Counted from the stretch's first letter, positions 17,306-27,408 are shown. The stretch: 64,000 nucleotides of DNA from Pseudomonas moorei (GCF_008801475.1 NZ_VZPP01000017.1:82895-146894), one strand, 5' to 3'. Notes: generated by a model from the sequence alone, not told the origin. Made by a program: numbers and translations.

Positions 17306-19483
17306 ATGACTGAACACGTTCAAGTCGGTGGCCTGCAGGTCGCCAAAGTCCTGTTCGACTTCGTGAACAACGAAGCCATTCCCGGTTCCGGCCTCACCGC
17401 CGATACGTTCTGGGCCGGTGCCGACAAGGTCATTCATGACCTGGCGCCGAAGAACAAAGCCCTACTCGCCAAACGCGACGATCTCCAGGCTCGTATCGAT
17501 GGCTGGCACCAATCCCGTGCCGGTCAGCCACACGACGCCGTGGCCTATAAAGCCTTCCTGCAAGACATCGGTTATCTGCTGCCAGAAGCAGCCGATTTCC
17601 AGGCAACGACGCAAAATGTCGATGATGAAATCGCCCGCATGGCCGGCCCGCAACTCGTAGTGCCGGTGATGAACGCCCGTTTCGCGCTCAATGCTTCGAA
17701 CGCCCGCTGGGGTTCGCTGTACGACGCGCTCTACGGCACCGACGCGATCAGCGAAGCTGACGGCGCGGAAAAAGGCAAAGGCTACAACAAGGTGCGCGGC
17801 GACAAGGTCATCGCCTTCGCCCGTGCCTTCCTCGACGAAGCGGCGCCATTGGCGGCCGGCTCCCACGTCGACTCCACCGGCTACAAAATCGTTGACGGCA
17901 AACTGGTCGTCGCCCTCAAAGGCGGCAGCAACACCGGCCTGCGCAACGATGCCCAGTTGATCGGCTTCCAGGGCGCTGCTTCGGCCCCCACCGCGATCCT
18001 GCTGAAAAACCACGGCCTGCATTTCGAAATCCAGGTCGATGCCAGCACCCCGGTCGGCCAGACCGATGCCGCCGGTGTCAAAGACATCCTGATGGAGGCG
18101 GCGCTGACCACCATCATGGACTGCGAAGACTCCGTCGCTGCAGTCGATGCCGATGACAAAGTGGTGATCTACCGCAACTGGCTCGGCCTGATGAAGGGCG
18201 ACCTGTCGGAAGAAGTCGCCAAGGGCGGCAAGACGTTTACCCGCACCATGAACGCCGACCGTACCTACACCGCCGTCGATGGCAGTGAACTGAGCCTGCA
18301 CGGCCGTTCGTTGCTGTTCGTGCGCAACGTCGGTCACCTGATGACCATCGACGCGATCCTGGATAAAGACGGCAACGAAGTGCCGGAAGGTATCCTCGAT
18401 GGCCTGGTCACTTGCCTGGCCGCGCTGCACAACCTGAACGGCAATACGTCGCGCAAAAACACCCGCACCGGTTCGATCTACATCGTCAAACCGAAAATGC
18501 ACGGGCCGGAAGAAGCTGCATTCACCAACGAGCTGTTCGGTCGCATCGAAGACGTACTGGCCTTGCCACGCAACACCCTCAAAGTCGGGATCATGGACGA
18601 GGAGCGTCGTACCACGATCAACCTCAAGGCCTGCATCAAGGCGGCCAGCGAGCGCGTGGTGTTTATCAACACCGGCTTCCTCGACCGTACCGGTGACGAA
18701 ATCCACACTTCCATGGAAGCCGGCCCGATGGTGCGCAAGGCCGACATGAAGGCGGAAAAATGGATTGGTGCCTATGAGAACTCCAACGTCGATATCGGCT
18801 TGAGCACCGGCCTGCAGGGTCGCGCACAAATCGGTAAAGGCATGTGGGCCATGCCGGACCTGATGGCCGCGATGCTCGAACAGAAAATCGCTCATCCACT
18901 GGCCGGCGCCAACACCGCCTGGGTACCTTCGCCGACCGCCGCCGCCTTGCACGCACTGCATTACCACAAGGTTGACGTGTTCGCGCGCCAGGCCGAACTG
19001 GCCAAGCGTGCTCACGCCTCGGTGGACGACATCCTGACCATTCCGCTGGCGGTGAACCCGCAGTGGACCGCCGAGCAGATCAAGAACGAACTGGACAACA
19101 ACGCCCAGGGCATTCTCGGTTACGTGGTGCGCTGGATCGACCAGGGCGTCGGCTGTTCGAAAGTGCCGGACATCAACGACGTCGGCTTGATGGAAGACCG
19201 TGCGACGCTGCGTATTTCCAGCCAGCACATCGCCAACTGGCTGCGTCACGGTATCGTCACTCAAGAGCAAGTGATGGAAAGCCTCAAGCGCATGGCGCCG
19301 GTGGTGGACCGTCAGAACGCGGGTGATGCGCTGTACCGTCCGCTGGCACCGAACTTCGACAGCAACATCGCCTTCCAGGCCGCTGTCGAGCTGGTGATCG
19401 AAGGTACCAAGCAACCGAACGGCTACACCGAGCCGGTCCTGCACCGTCGTCGTCGCGAGTTCAAGGCTGCCAATGGCCTGTAA
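17306..19483 (+). CDS. glcB: malate synthase G
   Basis: Condenses glyoxylate with acetyl-CoA to malate, second step of the glyoxylate shunt and of glycolate use. I chose the ATG at 17306, with GAGG six bases before it, giving 725 residues, the usual length of isoform G; the GTG at 17294 is upstream of the SD. Visible are MDCEDSVAAVDADD (about 271-284, Mg ligand region), SLHGRSLLFVRNVGH, NTRTGSIYIVKPKMHG and DEERRTTINLKA. An UUCG-loop terminator follows at once. Confidence 0.97.
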   Translation: MTEHVQVGGLQVAKVLFDFVNNEAIPGSGLTADTFWAGADKVIHDLAPKNKALLAKRDDLQARIDGWHQSRAGQPHDAVAYKAFLQDIGYLLPEAADFQATTQNVDDEIARMAGPQLVVPVMNARFALNASNARWGSLYDALYGTDAISEADGAEKGKGYNKVRGDKVIAFARAFLDEAAPLAAGSHVDSTGYKIVDGKLVVALKGGSNTGLRNDAQLIGFQGAASAPTAILLKNHGLHFEIQVDASTPVGQTDAAGVKDILMEAALTTIMDCEDSVAAVDADDKVVIYRNWLGLMKGDLSEEVAKGGKTFTRTMNADRTYTAVDGSELSLHGRSLLFVRNVGHLMTIDAILDKDGNEVPEGILDGLVTCLAALHNLNGNTSRKNTRTGSIYIVKPKMHGPEEAAFTNELFGRIEDVLALPRNTLKVGIMDEERRTTINLKACIKAASERVVFINTGFLDRTGDEIHTSMEAGPMVRKADMKAEKWIGAYENSNVDIGLSTGLQGRAQIGKGMWAMPDLMAAMLEQKIAHPLAGANTAWVPSPTAAALHALHYHKVDVFARQAELAKRAHASVDDILTIPLAVNPQWTAEQIKNELDNNAQGILGYVVRWIDQGVGCSKVPDINDVGLMEDRATLRISSQHIANWLRHGIVTQEQVMESLKRMAPVVDRQNAGDALYRPLAPNFDSNIAFQAAVELVIEGTKQPNGYTEPVLHRRRREFKAANGL

Positions 19484-19506
19484 CTGAGCGTTTGCGCCGT
19501 ACAAAA

Positions 19507-19538
19507 AAAGGCCCTGATCTTCGGATCAGGGCCTTTTT
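19507..19538 (+). terminator. intrinsic terminator of glcB
   Basis: A 13-bp stem (19507-19519 with 19524-19536) closed by a TTCG tetraloop and followed by T residues. Confidence 0.95.
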
Positions 19539-19562
19539 ATTCATGGGTGTCACCGCCTTCCC

Positions 19563-19650
19563 GCAGGAGCCGGCTTGCTGGCGATCCAGACGCAGCGGTG
19601 AATCAGGCAAAATATGTAATCGTTCGTCGCCAGCAAGCCGGCTCTACAGG
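19563..19650. repeat. REP pair, GCCGGCTTGCTGGCGA subtype
   Basis: GCAGGAGCCGGCTTGCTGGC at the left is inverted at the right as GCCAGCAAGCCGGCTCTACA. It lies between glcB and the convergent receiver gene. Confidence 0.85.
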
Positions 19651-19655
19651 GGTGA

Positions 19656-20102
19656 CTAAGGCTCCATCCCCAGCTCATGCTTGACCAACTCCAGCAACTT
19701 GTCGCTATCAATCGGCTTGAGCAGGAAATCCACCACGCTCAAATGCATCGCGGCGATGGCGTCTTTCACGTCGGCGTCCCCCGAGACGATGATGACCGGC
19801 ATTGCCGCCCGCACCGATTCACGCACCCGGCGGATCAGATCCAGGCCGTCTATGTGGCCCATGCGCAAATCCGTGATCACCAGGCCAATCGCCGGTTTCT
19901 CTTCCAGCATCTTGAGTGCAGTCTCGCCACTGGCAGCGGTCAGGCAGCGAATCCCGTTGACCGCCAGAATCTCCGACAGCAATTCCCGGGCGTCTTTATC
20001 GTCATCGACAATCAGCACGCGCTGCGGCGGCAAGTCAGGTTCCAGCATGACGGCACTGAGCGCCTCGCGCTCGGCGTCACTCAAAATATCGTGGTCGGAC
20101 AT
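19656..20102 (-). CDS. stand-alone receiver-domain protein
   Basis: 148 residues: a short N-terminal lead, then one CheY-like receiver (about 28-145) with the acidic pair in VDDD (33-35), phospho-acceptor Asp78 in VITDLRMG and Lys129 in LLKPID. There is no output domain, and no histidine kinase in the window. It probably relays phosphate within a larger signalling chain; the partner is unknown. Confidence 0.9.
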   Translation of the reverse strand: MSDHDILSDAEREALSAVMLEPDLPPQRVLIVDDDKDARELLSEILAVNGIRCLTAASGETALKMLEEKPAIGLVITDLRMGHIDGLDLIRRVRESVRAAMPVIIVSGDADVKDAIAAMHLSVVDFLLKPIDSDKLLELVKHELGMEP

Positions 20103-20362
20103 GGCTTTCTCTACATGTTCAGTTCAATTCCCTAGCACCGTGGTCAGACATCGCTAAGCAGACCTCCAATGTGCACTTCGTCGGATATTTTTCCAATAGG
20201 GGAACGGAGAGGTTTTTCGCACAATCGCGTAAGGCTTTTCCGACATTCCCTCTCACACATCACCTACCTAGACTTACGTCCAATGGGCACCCGGACCGCA
20301 GGGGCCGACCATGACTGAGTCATCCGACGACAACAAATCCAAAAAAGACTGCGGTTATGGTT

Positions 20363-22297
20363 ATGAGTAAAGCGGACGCCTTCACACAAGCAGGGAAAAC
20401 GGCGGTGTTGCAAAACATCCAGGGCACCCTGCAATTTCTTCAGCGCTTCCCGCCCTTCAATCAGATGGAGCACGCGCACCTGGCGTACCTGGTTGAACAA
20501 TGTCAGCTGCGTTTTTATGCGCCCGGCGAGAGCATCATCAAGCCTGCCGATGGCCCGGTTGAGCACTTTTACATCGTCAAGCAGGGTCGGGTCGTGGGCG
20601 AGCGTCCGCACACGGCCAAGGGCGGCACCGAAACGACCTTCGAGATCACCACCGGCGAGTGCTTTCCCCTCGCCGCGCTGCTGGGCGAACGGGCGACCCG
20701 TACCGAGCATCTGGCCGCCGAAGACACCTTTTGCCTACAGCTGAACAAGCTCGCCTTTATCAAACTGTTCGCCATTTCCAGCACCTTTCGCGACTTTGCC
20801 CTACGCGGCGTCAGCAGCCTGCTGGATCAGGTCAACCAGCAAGTCCAGCAAAAAGCCGTGGAAACCCTCGGCACCCAATACTCGCTTAACACCCGCCTCG
20901 GCGAATTGGCCATGCGCCATCCGGTGACCTGCAACCCGATGACGCCCCTGCGCGAAGCCGTGACCCTGATGCACGAACAGCAGGTGGGCAGCATTGTGGT
21001 GGTCAACGAGCAAAAGGCGCCGCTGGGGATTTTCACCCTGCGCGACTTGCGCCAGGTCGTGGCCAACGGCACGAATGACTTCAACGAAGCCATCGAACGG
21101 CACATGACCCAGGCGCCGTTTTTCCTGTCGCCGGATCACAGCGCCTTCGATGCGGCCATCGCCATGACCGAACGCCACATCGCCCACGTCTGCCTGGTCA
21201 AGGATCAGCGTCTGTGTGGCGTGGTCTCGGAACGTGACCTGTTTTCCCTGCAACGGGTCGACCTGGTGCACCTGGCGCGCACCATTCGCAGCGCCCAGCG
21301 CGTGGAAAACCTGGTCACGCTACGCGGCGAGATCGGCCAACTGGTGGAACGCATGCTGGCCCACGGGGCGTCTTCAACCCAGATCACCCACATCATCACC
21401 CTGCTCAACGATCACACCGTGTGCCGAGTGATCGAATTGACCCTGGCCGAGAAAGGCGACCCGGGCATACCGTTCAGTTGGCTGTGCTTCGGCAGCGAAG
21501 GCCGCCGCGAACAAACCCTGCATACCGATCAGGACAACGGCATCATTTTTGAAGCGCGGGACGCCGCCCACGCCGCTGAGATCCGCGGCAAGTTGCTGCC
21601 CATCGCCCAACAGATCAACCAGAGCCTGGCCCTGTGCGGCTTCACCCTGTGCAAGGGCAACATCATGGCCGGCAACCCCGAACTGTGTTTGTCCCGAGCT
21701 GAATGGGCACGGCGCTTTGCTGCGTTTATCCGCGAGGCGACGCCTGAGAACCTGCTCGGTTCGAGCATCTATTTCGATTTGCGCGTGGTCTGGGGCAGCG
21801 AGCAAGGCTGCGAACAGTTGCGCCGCGCGATTCTCGATCAAGTCGGCGACAACCGCTTGTTCCAGCGCATGATGGCCGAGAACGCCCTGCGCAATCGTCC
21901 GCCCGTGGGCCGTTTCCGCGAGTTTGTCCTGGCCCGAAAAAATGGCGAGAAGGCCACCCTCGACCTGAAGGTTCAGGGCCTGACCCCGTTCGTCGACGGC
22001 GCACGATTACTGGCATTGGCCAACGGCATCGAAGCCAACAATACCCTGGAGCGGTTTCGCCAGCTGGTCGACAAAGAGGTCATCGAGCCGCTGGACGGCG
22101 CAGCGTATGAAGAGGCGTATCACTTCATCCAGCAAACCCGCATGCAGCAACACCAACTCCAGACCCGGGAGAATCTGCCCTACTCCAACCGCGTCGATCC
22201 GGACAGCCTCAATCATCTGGATCGACGGATCCTGCGTGAATCCCTGCGCCAGGCACAACGCCTGCAAAGCAGCCTGGCCCTGCGGTATCAGCTATGA
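20363..22297 (+). CDS. cNMP-binding/CBS/DUF294 nucleotidyltransferase-like protein
   Basis: About 644 residues. Domains in order: cyclic-nucleotide-binding-like (about 20-125), two CBS repeats (about 180-300), a DUF294 nucleotidyltransferase-like domain with FGSEGRREQTLHTDQDNG (near 375-392; GS and DxD residues present), and a DUF294 C-terminal substrate-binding domain. Such proteins are suspected protein-modifying nucleotidyltransferases related to GlnD; the target is unknown. ATG codons at 20357 and 20363 are both possible, with no good SD; I give the second. It overlaps the exonuclease gene by four bases, and the pair is a conserved combination in pseudomonads. Confidence 0.88.
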   Translation: MSKADAFTQAGKTAVLQNIQGTLQFLQRFPPFNQMEHAHLAYLVEQCQLRFYAPGESIIKPADGPVEHFYIVKQGRVVGERPHTAKGGTETTFEITTGECFPLAALLGERATRTEHLAAEDTFCLQLNKLAFIKLFAISSTFRDFALRGVSSLLDQVNQQVQQKAVETLGTQYSLNTRLGELAMRHPVTCNPMTPLREAVTLMHEQQVGSIVVVNEQKAPLGIFTLRDLRQVVANGTNDFNEAIERHMTQAPFFLSPDHSAFDAAIAMTERHIAHVCLVKDQRLCGVVSERDLFSLQRVDLVHLARTIRSAQRVENLVTLRGEIGQLVERMLAHGASSTQITHIITLLNDHTVCRVIELTLAEKGDPGIPFSWLCFGSEGRREQTLHTDQDNGIIFEARDAAHAAEIRGKLLPIAQQINQSLALCGFTLCKGNIMAGNPELCLSRAEWARRFAAFIREATPENLLGSSIYFDLRVVWGSEQGCEQLRRAILDQVGDNRLFQRMMAENALRNRPPVGRFREFVLARKNGEKATLDLKVQGLTPFVDGARLLALANGIEANNTLERFRQLVDKEVIEPLDGAAYEEAYHFIQQTRMQQHQLQTRENLPYSNRVDPDSLNHLDRRILRESLRQAQRLQSSLALRYQL

Positions 22298-23001
22298 GCC
22301 TGTTTTCATGGCTGCGCCCGGCCGGCCCGATCCTGTCCGGGGAGCTGCAACAACGCCTGCAACGCTTGCCAACGCCCGCCGGACTGAGCGAGTGCAGCCT
22401 GCGCGAACAGCGCTGGGTGGTACTCGACCTGGAGACCACCGGGCTGAACCTGAACAAGGACCGCGTGCTGTCCATCGGCGCGGTGGTGATCGAGGACGGC
22501 GCGATTGATTTCAGCCAGCAATTCGAACGCACCCTGCAGTGCGCCGAGGTCAAACTCGGCCCCAGCGTCTTGATCCACGGCATCGGTCCCAGCGCGATTG
22601 CCGCCGGCAGTGACCCGGCGCAGGCATTGGTCGAATTCATGGAGTTCGTCGGCGACAGCCCGATCCTGGCCTTTCATGCGCCTTTCGACCAACACATGCT
22701 CGGTCGCGCCTTGAAAGACCATCTGGGCTACAAGTTGCAGCATCCATTTCTGGATGTGGCGGACATCGCCCCGCTGCTGTGCCCGCAAGCCAACATCCGC
22801 GAAGGCGGACTGGACGAGTGGATCGACTGGTTCAAGCTCGAAGTCTTCGAACGCCACAACGCCAGCGCCGATGCCCTGGCCACCGCCGAATTGGCGCTGA
22901 TCCTGTTCAGCCGGGCGCGGCAGCAGCAGATTCATAGCCCGTTGAATTTGCAGCAGCGCTTGAATCAGTGGAAGCGACGGCAGCACACACCGTCCTTCTG
23001 A
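22294..23001 (+). CDS. DnaQ-type 3'-5' exonuclease
   Basis: 235 residues of the DEDDh exonuclease family: DLETTG with Asp45 and Glu47, the middle Asp in AFHAPFDQHM, and the late HNASADALATAE segment. Similar to the proofreading epsilon subunit but without its polymerase-binding tail, so a separate nuclease. Its ATG overlaps the stop of the DUF294 gene (ATGA), implying coupled expression. Confidence 0.9.
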   Translation: MSLFSWLRPAGPILSGELQQRLQRLPTPAGLSECSLREQRWVVLDLETTGLNLNKDRVLSIGAVVIEDGAIDFSQQFERTLQCAEVKLGPSVLIHGIGPSAIAAGSDPAQALVEFMEFVGDSPILAFHAPFDQHMLGRALKDHLGYKLQHPFLDVADIAPLLCPQANIREGGLDEWIDWFKLEVFERHNASADALATAELALILFSRARQQQIHSPLNLQQRLNQWKRRQHTPSF

Positions 23002-23010
23002 TCTCCGGCC

Positions 23011-23082
23011 CCATCGCGGGCAAGCCAAGCTCCCACAAGGTTACGCACAATCCCTGTGGAAGCGCGGCTTGCCCGCGATGAA
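23011..23082. repeat. REP pair, GGCTTGCCCGCGAT subtype
   Basis: CATCGCGGGCAAGCCAAGCT and GGCTTGCCCGCGATG in inverse orientation, between the exonuclease and the iron-signalling locus. Confidence 0.85.
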
Positions 23083-23141
23083 CGATGACGCGGTCTCCCG
23101 ACCAATGCCAATTGCATTACCTCCCCCGCCTCTGACACAAT

Positions 23142-23161
23142 CGCGAACCATTCTCGTTAGT
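23142..23161 (+). promoter_or_regulatory. possible Fur box upstream of the sigma factor gene
   Basis: CGCGAACCATTCTCGTTAGT resembles the Fur consensus in its CATTCTC.TTA half but is degenerate in the other. The position, 27 bp before the GTG of an iron-type ECF sigma gene, is what one expects. Moderate support only. Confidence 0.45.
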
Positions 23162-23187
23162 TAATATTTCCCAATCGGTAATGCTAC

Positions 23188-23706
23188 GTGACGCCAGTCC
23201 CAAGCCCCCAAAATGAGCTCGTCGGTGCGTTATATCGCGACCATCGCGGTTGGCTGTTGGCCTGGCTTCGGCGCAACGTGGCTTGCCCGCAACGCGCCGA
23301 AGACCTGAGTCAGGACACGTTCCTGCGCTTGCTCGGCCGTGAGCAATTGACGGCGCCACGCGAACCGCGGGCCTTTCTGGTGGCGATTGCCAAGGGCCTG
23401 CTGTTCGACCACTTCCGCAGAGCCGCACTGGAACAGGCTTACCTGACCGAACTGATGCTGATTCCCGAAGCCGAGCAACCGTCGGTGGAAGAACAGCAAA
23501 TGATCCTCGAAGACCTGAAAAACATCGATCGCCTGCTCGGCAAACTGTCGAGCAAGGCGCGGGCGGCGTTTCTCTACAACCGTCTCGACGGCCTAGGACA
23601 CGCACAAATCGCCGAACGCCTGGGTGTCTCAGTGCCACGGGTGCGCCAATACCTGGCCCAAGGTATTCGTCAGTGCTACATCGCGCTGTACGGCGAGCCG
23701 ACGTGA
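23188..23706 (+). CDS. FecI-type ECF sigma factor
   Basis: 172 residues with sigma-70 region 2 (about 12-75, AEDLSQDTFLRLL) and region 4 (about 110-165, with LDGLGHAQIAERLGVSVPRV as helix-turn-helix). It should direct transcription of the receptor gene downstream when the siderophore is bound. The start is GTG at 23188. It overlaps the anti-sigma gene by three bases. Together with the FecR-type and STN-receptor genes this is a complete cell-surface signalling unit. Confidence 0.92.
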   Translation: MTPVPSPQNELVGALYRDHRGWLLAWLRRNVACPQRAEDLSQDTFLRLLGREQLTAPREPRAFLVAIAKGLLFDHFRRAALEQAYLTELMLIPEAEQPSVEEQQMILEDLKNIDRLLGKLSSKARAAFLYNRLDGLGHAQIAERLGVSVPRVRQYLAQGIRQCYIALYGEPT

Positions 23707-24686
23707 GCCCGCTCAGTTCCAGGCCGGTGTCGGCACAGGTGCTGGACGCCGCGATCGCCTGGCAGCTGTCGCTGGATTCCGGTACCCCGGTCGAGCGCGA
23801 AGCGTTCGCCAAATGGCACGCCGCCCACGAAGAGCATGCGCGCGCCTGGCGCCAACTGGGCATGCTTGACCAGCGTTTCAGCGTCGCCAGCGGTCCGGCC
23901 CGCACCGCCCTGCTGCAATCGCGCGAAAACATTCGCCGGCGAGTGCGCAAGCTTGGCAGCGGCCTGGCCAGTGTCGTCGCCGTGATTGGCCTGGCGCTGT
24001 TCACTGCGGATCGGTACCTGCCAATCGACTATTGGCTGGCGGACCAGCGTACCGCCACCGGCGAGCAACGCACCCTGCGCCTGGCCGACGGCACGCTGAT
24101 CAACCTCAACACCCACAGTGCCATCGATGTGCGCTTCGACGAGAAGCAGCGCCGGCTCATTCTCCAGGAAGGCGAAATCCTGGTCGAAACCGCCCATGGC
24201 GATGCCCGTCCGTTTATCGTCGAAACCCGCGAAGGCAGCATGCGTGCCCTCGGTACGCGGTTTCTGGTCAAGCGCGAAGCAGAAGGCACGCGCCTGAGCG
24301 TATTGAAGTCGGCGGTGGCTGCGCATCCTGAATCGAGCCCGGAAGAACAGATCCTGCGCGAAGGCCAGCAAGTGCTGATACGCAACAACGGCATGGGGCC
24401 GATCGGTGCGCTCAACCTCGGCGCGGATGCCTGGACCCGCGGCATGCTGGTGGTGGATAACGCGCGCCTGGAGGACCTGGTCCGTGAGCTCGGCCGTTAT
24501 CGTCCCGGACATCTGGGCGTCACGCCGGCAGTGGCCAACCTGCGAATCACCGGCAGCTTCCCGCTCAAGGACACCAACCTGGCACTGAACGCGCTGCTGC
24601 CGACCCTGCCGGTGCAGATCGACCAGCACACGCCATGGTGGGTGACGGTGGCGGCGAAGACTGAGGCCAAGCGCAATCCCCTGTAG
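23703..24686 (+). CDS. FecR-type anti-sigma/sigma regulator
   Basis: 327 residues from a GTG start that overlaps the sigma stop. The N-terminal cytoplasmic DUF4880 region (WQLSLDSGTPVEREAFAKW) binds the sigma factor; a single membrane segment lies near residues 90-107 (LASVVAVIGLALFTADRY); the periplasmic FecR domain (LRLADGTLINLNTHS onwards) senses the receptor STN domain. The C-terminal stretch also resembles a secretin/TonB short N-domain, as in other FecR proteins. Confidence 0.92.
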   Translation: MSPLSSRPVSAQVLDAAIAWQLSLDSGTPVEREAFAKWHAAHEEHARAWRQLGMLDQRFSVASGPARTALLQSRENIRRRVRKLGSGLASVVAVIGLALFTADRYLPIDYWLADQRTATGEQRTLRLADGTLINLNTHSAIDVRFDEKQRRLILQEGEILVETAHGDARPFIVETREGSMRALGTRFLVKREAEGTRLSVLKSAVAAHPESSPEEQILREGQQVLIRNNGMGPIGALNLGADAWTRGMLVVDNARLEDLVRELGRYRPGHLGVTPAVANLRITGSFPLKDTNLALNALLPTLPVQIDQHTPWWVTVAAKTEAKRNPL

Positions 24687-24712
24687 GAGCTGGCCTGCCA
24701 GCGATGGTCGTT
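24683..24712 (+). repeat. single REP copy
   Basis: TGTAGGAGCTGGCCTGCCAGCGATGG just after the FecR-type gene. An unpaired copy, between the regulator genes and the receptor. Confidence 0.7.
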
Positions 24713-24900
24713 AACGATAACGCCATGCTCATTGGATAAACGCGGGGCTTTTAAGGGCATAGCTGGGCAAACCGGCTCATGCTGGTCCGCGATGACCTCG
24801 AAATAACTGAATCGAAATTATTTTCATCCCGCCCTATCACTTTTCATTTTTCACTCGGCACCCAGGCAATTGAGAAATATTCCCTTTCAGGAGCCGCCGT

Positions 24901-27336
24901 ATGCCCCGTTCCCCAGACACCTTGTTGCGCCCCGGTTTGCTGGCGGTTGCCATTGCGCTTTGCGCCCCCCTGGCCAGCAGCCAATTGATTGCCGCTGAAC
25001 AGGCGACCAGCGTTCGCGCCTACGACTTGCCGGCCGCGCCCCTGGCCAGCACGCTGAACCAGATCGCCAGTCAGGCCGGCCTGGCGTTGTCGCTCGATCC
25101 GTCGCTCGCGGCGGGCAAGACCTCGGCACCGGTCAAAGGCCAGTTCGACGCCCCTGGCGCCCTGCGTGAAGCCTTGCGCGGCAGCGGCCTGCAACTGGAA
25201 CAGAGCGGCACCGGCACCTACAGTCTGGCGGCCGTTCCCGAGGGCGCGTTGGCCCTGCCGGCAACCAGCGTGATCGGCGTAGAAGACACTGAAAGCGCCT
25301 GGGGACCGGTGCAAGGCTACCTGGCCAAGCGCACGGCCGCCGGGACCAAGACGGATACGGCTCTGGCCGAAGTGCCGCGTTCGATTTCGGTCGCCACTCG
25401 CGAGCAGATGCAAGATCGCGCCGTACAGAACCTGGACGACGCCGTCCGTTACATGCCCGGTGTTGTCGCGAGCAGCTACGGCAGTGACAGCCGCGCCGAG
25501 TGGCTGAAGGTCCGCGGATTTGAACCGACTCAATTTCTCGATGGCTTGCCGCTCCCCAAGGGCGCCTACACCATGCCGAAAATGGAAACCTGGGATCTCG
25601 AGCGCGTGGCCTTGCTGCGCGGCCCCGCATCCTCGGTGTACGGCCAGACACCGCCCGGAGGGTTGATCGATATGGTCAGCCGTCGTCCTGAAGCCTTTGC
25701 CAGCAACGAAGTGCAACTGCAGATCGGCAGTTATCAGCGCAAGCAGATCAGCTTCGACAGCACCGGCCCCGTCGACGACGAAGGGCGTTTTCTTTACCGT
25801 GTCAGCGGCGTGGTACGGGACAGCAACACCACCATCGAGCACAACGACGACAAACGCTACAACATCGCTCCCAGCCTGACCTGGAACATTGATCCCGATA
25901 CCCGACTGACCCTCCTCAGCCAGTTCAACCGTGACGATACCGGCATCACCAGCCAGTTTCTGCCGTTGCAAGGCACCAAGCTTTCATCGCCTGCCGGCGA
26001 GGTGAAGTACCACAAAAACCTCGGCGACCCGCAATGGGAGTTCTACGACAAGACTTACTACGCCCTGGGTTATGCCTTTGAGCACCGGATGAACGACGTT
26101 TGGCAATTCCGTCAGAACCTGCGCTATACCAAGAGCGATCTATCCTTCCAGGGCATCACCGCGGGCGGGTTTTATGGTTCGGTCAGTGACGACGGCACCG
26201 TGGCCCGGGGCGCCAACATCGTCAACGAAGACATCAGCCAGTTCGCCGTGGACAACAACTTCCAGGCCGATTTTGAAACGGGCCCGCTCAAGCACACTGT
26301 GTTGCTGGGACTTGACCATCAGCGCGTCAACACCAACTACCAATGGCTGTATGGCAGCGCACCGACCAGCAATATCATCAACCCGATTTACGGCCAGGAC
26401 TTCAGCAACGTCAGCTACACCGCGTTCAATGACTACAACCAGAAGACCCATGACACAGGCCTCTATGCCCAGGACCAGATGGCCCTCGATAACTGGCGCC
26501 TGACGGTGGGTGGGCGGCAGGACTGGCTGCACACCGACTCGACCTTCTACAACCTGAACGACGCCAGGGACACCCGTAACGACACCGCCTTCACCGGCAA
26601 TGCCGCCCTCAGCTATGTGTTCGATTCCGGCTTCACCCCTTACGTCTCCTATGCCGAGTCCTTTCAAGCCGAAGCAGGTGGTGCCAATGGCCAGGCTTTT
26701 CGCCCGGGCACTGGCAAACAATATGAAGTGGGGCTCAAGTACCAGCCTCCAGGCAGCGATATGCTGTTCACCGCCGCCGCCTATGACCTGACGCGAAAAG
26801 ACATCGTGCTCAGCGACACCCTTGGCGTATCGCGTCCACTGGGTGAAGCCAAAGTGCGTGGCTTCGAGCTGGAAGCCACCGGCGACGTCAACGAAAACCT
26901 CAAATTGACGGCAGCCTATACCTACGCCAACACCAGGATGACCAAAGTCACCAGCCCCCTGGACCAAAATCGCCCCCTGCCACTGACGCCGGAAAACCAG
27001 GCCTCTGCCTGGGCTGACTACACCTGGCATACCGGCGTCCTGGATGGTTTTGGACTTGGATTCGGCGTGCGCTACATCGGCGAGACCGACAACATCGCGA
27101 TCGGAAGCATGGAATTCGTGCGCGATAAATCAGACGGCCATACCGATTCCTACACCGTCTATGACGCCGCTGTTCATTACGACCTGGGCCGTCTGAACAA
27201 TACGCTCAAGGGCGTCAGTGTTGCCGTCAATGCCAATAACGTATTCGACAAGGAATACATCTCAACCTGTGACGGCTTCTATTGCTACTACGGCGACCGC
27301 CGCAACGTCATGGCCAGCGTCAACTACAAGTGGTAA
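24901..27336 (+). CDS. TonB-dependent siderophore receptor with signalling domain
   Basis: 811-residue outer-membrane transducer. Signal peptide about 1-32, STN signalling domain about 47-105 (FDAPGALREALRGSGL), plug about 150-275 (EVPRSISVATREQM, VRGFEPTQFLDG, LLRGPASSVYGQTPPGG), then a 22-strand barrel ending in NYKW with a terminal aromatic. A cysteine pair in CDGFYCYYGDRR near the end is usual for hydroxamate-type receptors (ferrichrome, ferrioxamine). The order sigma, anti-sigma, receptor, PepSY protein, small protein is that of the Fox (ferrioxamine) locus of P. aeruginosa; a Fiu (ferrichrome)-type role is the main alternative. Confidence 0.93.
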   Translation: MPRSPDTLLRPGLLAVAIALCAPLASSQLIAAEQATSVRAYDLPAAPLASTLNQIASQAGLALSLDPSLAAGKTSAPVKGQFDAPGALREALRGSGLQLEQSGTGTYSLAAVPEGALALPATSVIGVEDTESAWGPVQGYLAKRTAAGTKTDTALAEVPRSISVATREQMQDRAVQNLDDAVRYMPGVVASSYGSDSRAEWLKVRGFEPTQFLDGLPLPKGAYTMPKMETWDLERVALLRGPASSVYGQTPPGGLIDMVSRRPEAFASNEVQLQIGSYQRKQISFDSTGPVDDEGRFLYRVSGVVRDSNTTIEHNDDKRYNIAPSLTWNIDPDTRLTLLSQFNRDDTGITSQFLPLQGTKLSSPAGEVKYHKNLGDPQWEFYDKTYYALGYAFEHRMNDVWQFRQNLRYTKSDLSFQGITAGGFYGSVSDDGTVARGANIVNEDISQFAVDNNFQADFETGPLKHTVLLGLDHQRVNTNYQWLYGSAPTSNIINPIYGQDFSNVSYTAFNDYNQKTHDTGLYAQDQMALDNWRLTVGGRQDWLHTDSTFYNLNDARDTRNDTAFTGNAALSYVFDSGFTPYVSYAESFQAEAGGANGQAFRPGTGKQYEVGLKYQPPGSDMLFTAAAYDLTRKDIVLSDTLGVSRPLGEAKVRGFELEATGDVNENLKLTAAYTYANTRMTKVTSPLDQNRPLPLTPENQASAWADYTWHTGVLDGFGLGFGVRYIGETDNIAIGSMEFVRDKSDGHTDSYTVYDAAVHYDLGRLNNTLKGVSVAVNANNVFDKEYISTCDGFYCYYGDRRNVMASVNYKW

Positions 27337-27365
27337 GGGCGTGACCTGACCTGCCCCACAACCAG

Positions 27366-27384
27366 GCCGTCCTCCATGGACGGC
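27366..27384 (+). other. intercistronic hairpin
   Basis: Seven-base perfect stem GCCGTCC/GGACGGC with a TCCAT loop between receptor and PepSY gene, without a T-run. It may reduce read-through or protect the receptor mRNA; the downstream SD lies just after it. Confidence 0.45.
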
Positions 27385-27408
27385 TTCGGTATATCCGAAG
27401 GCCATGAA

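Noticed and set aside
17462..19504. 680-residue minus-strand open frame
   Set aside because: Antisense shadow of glcB, running through its own terminator region.
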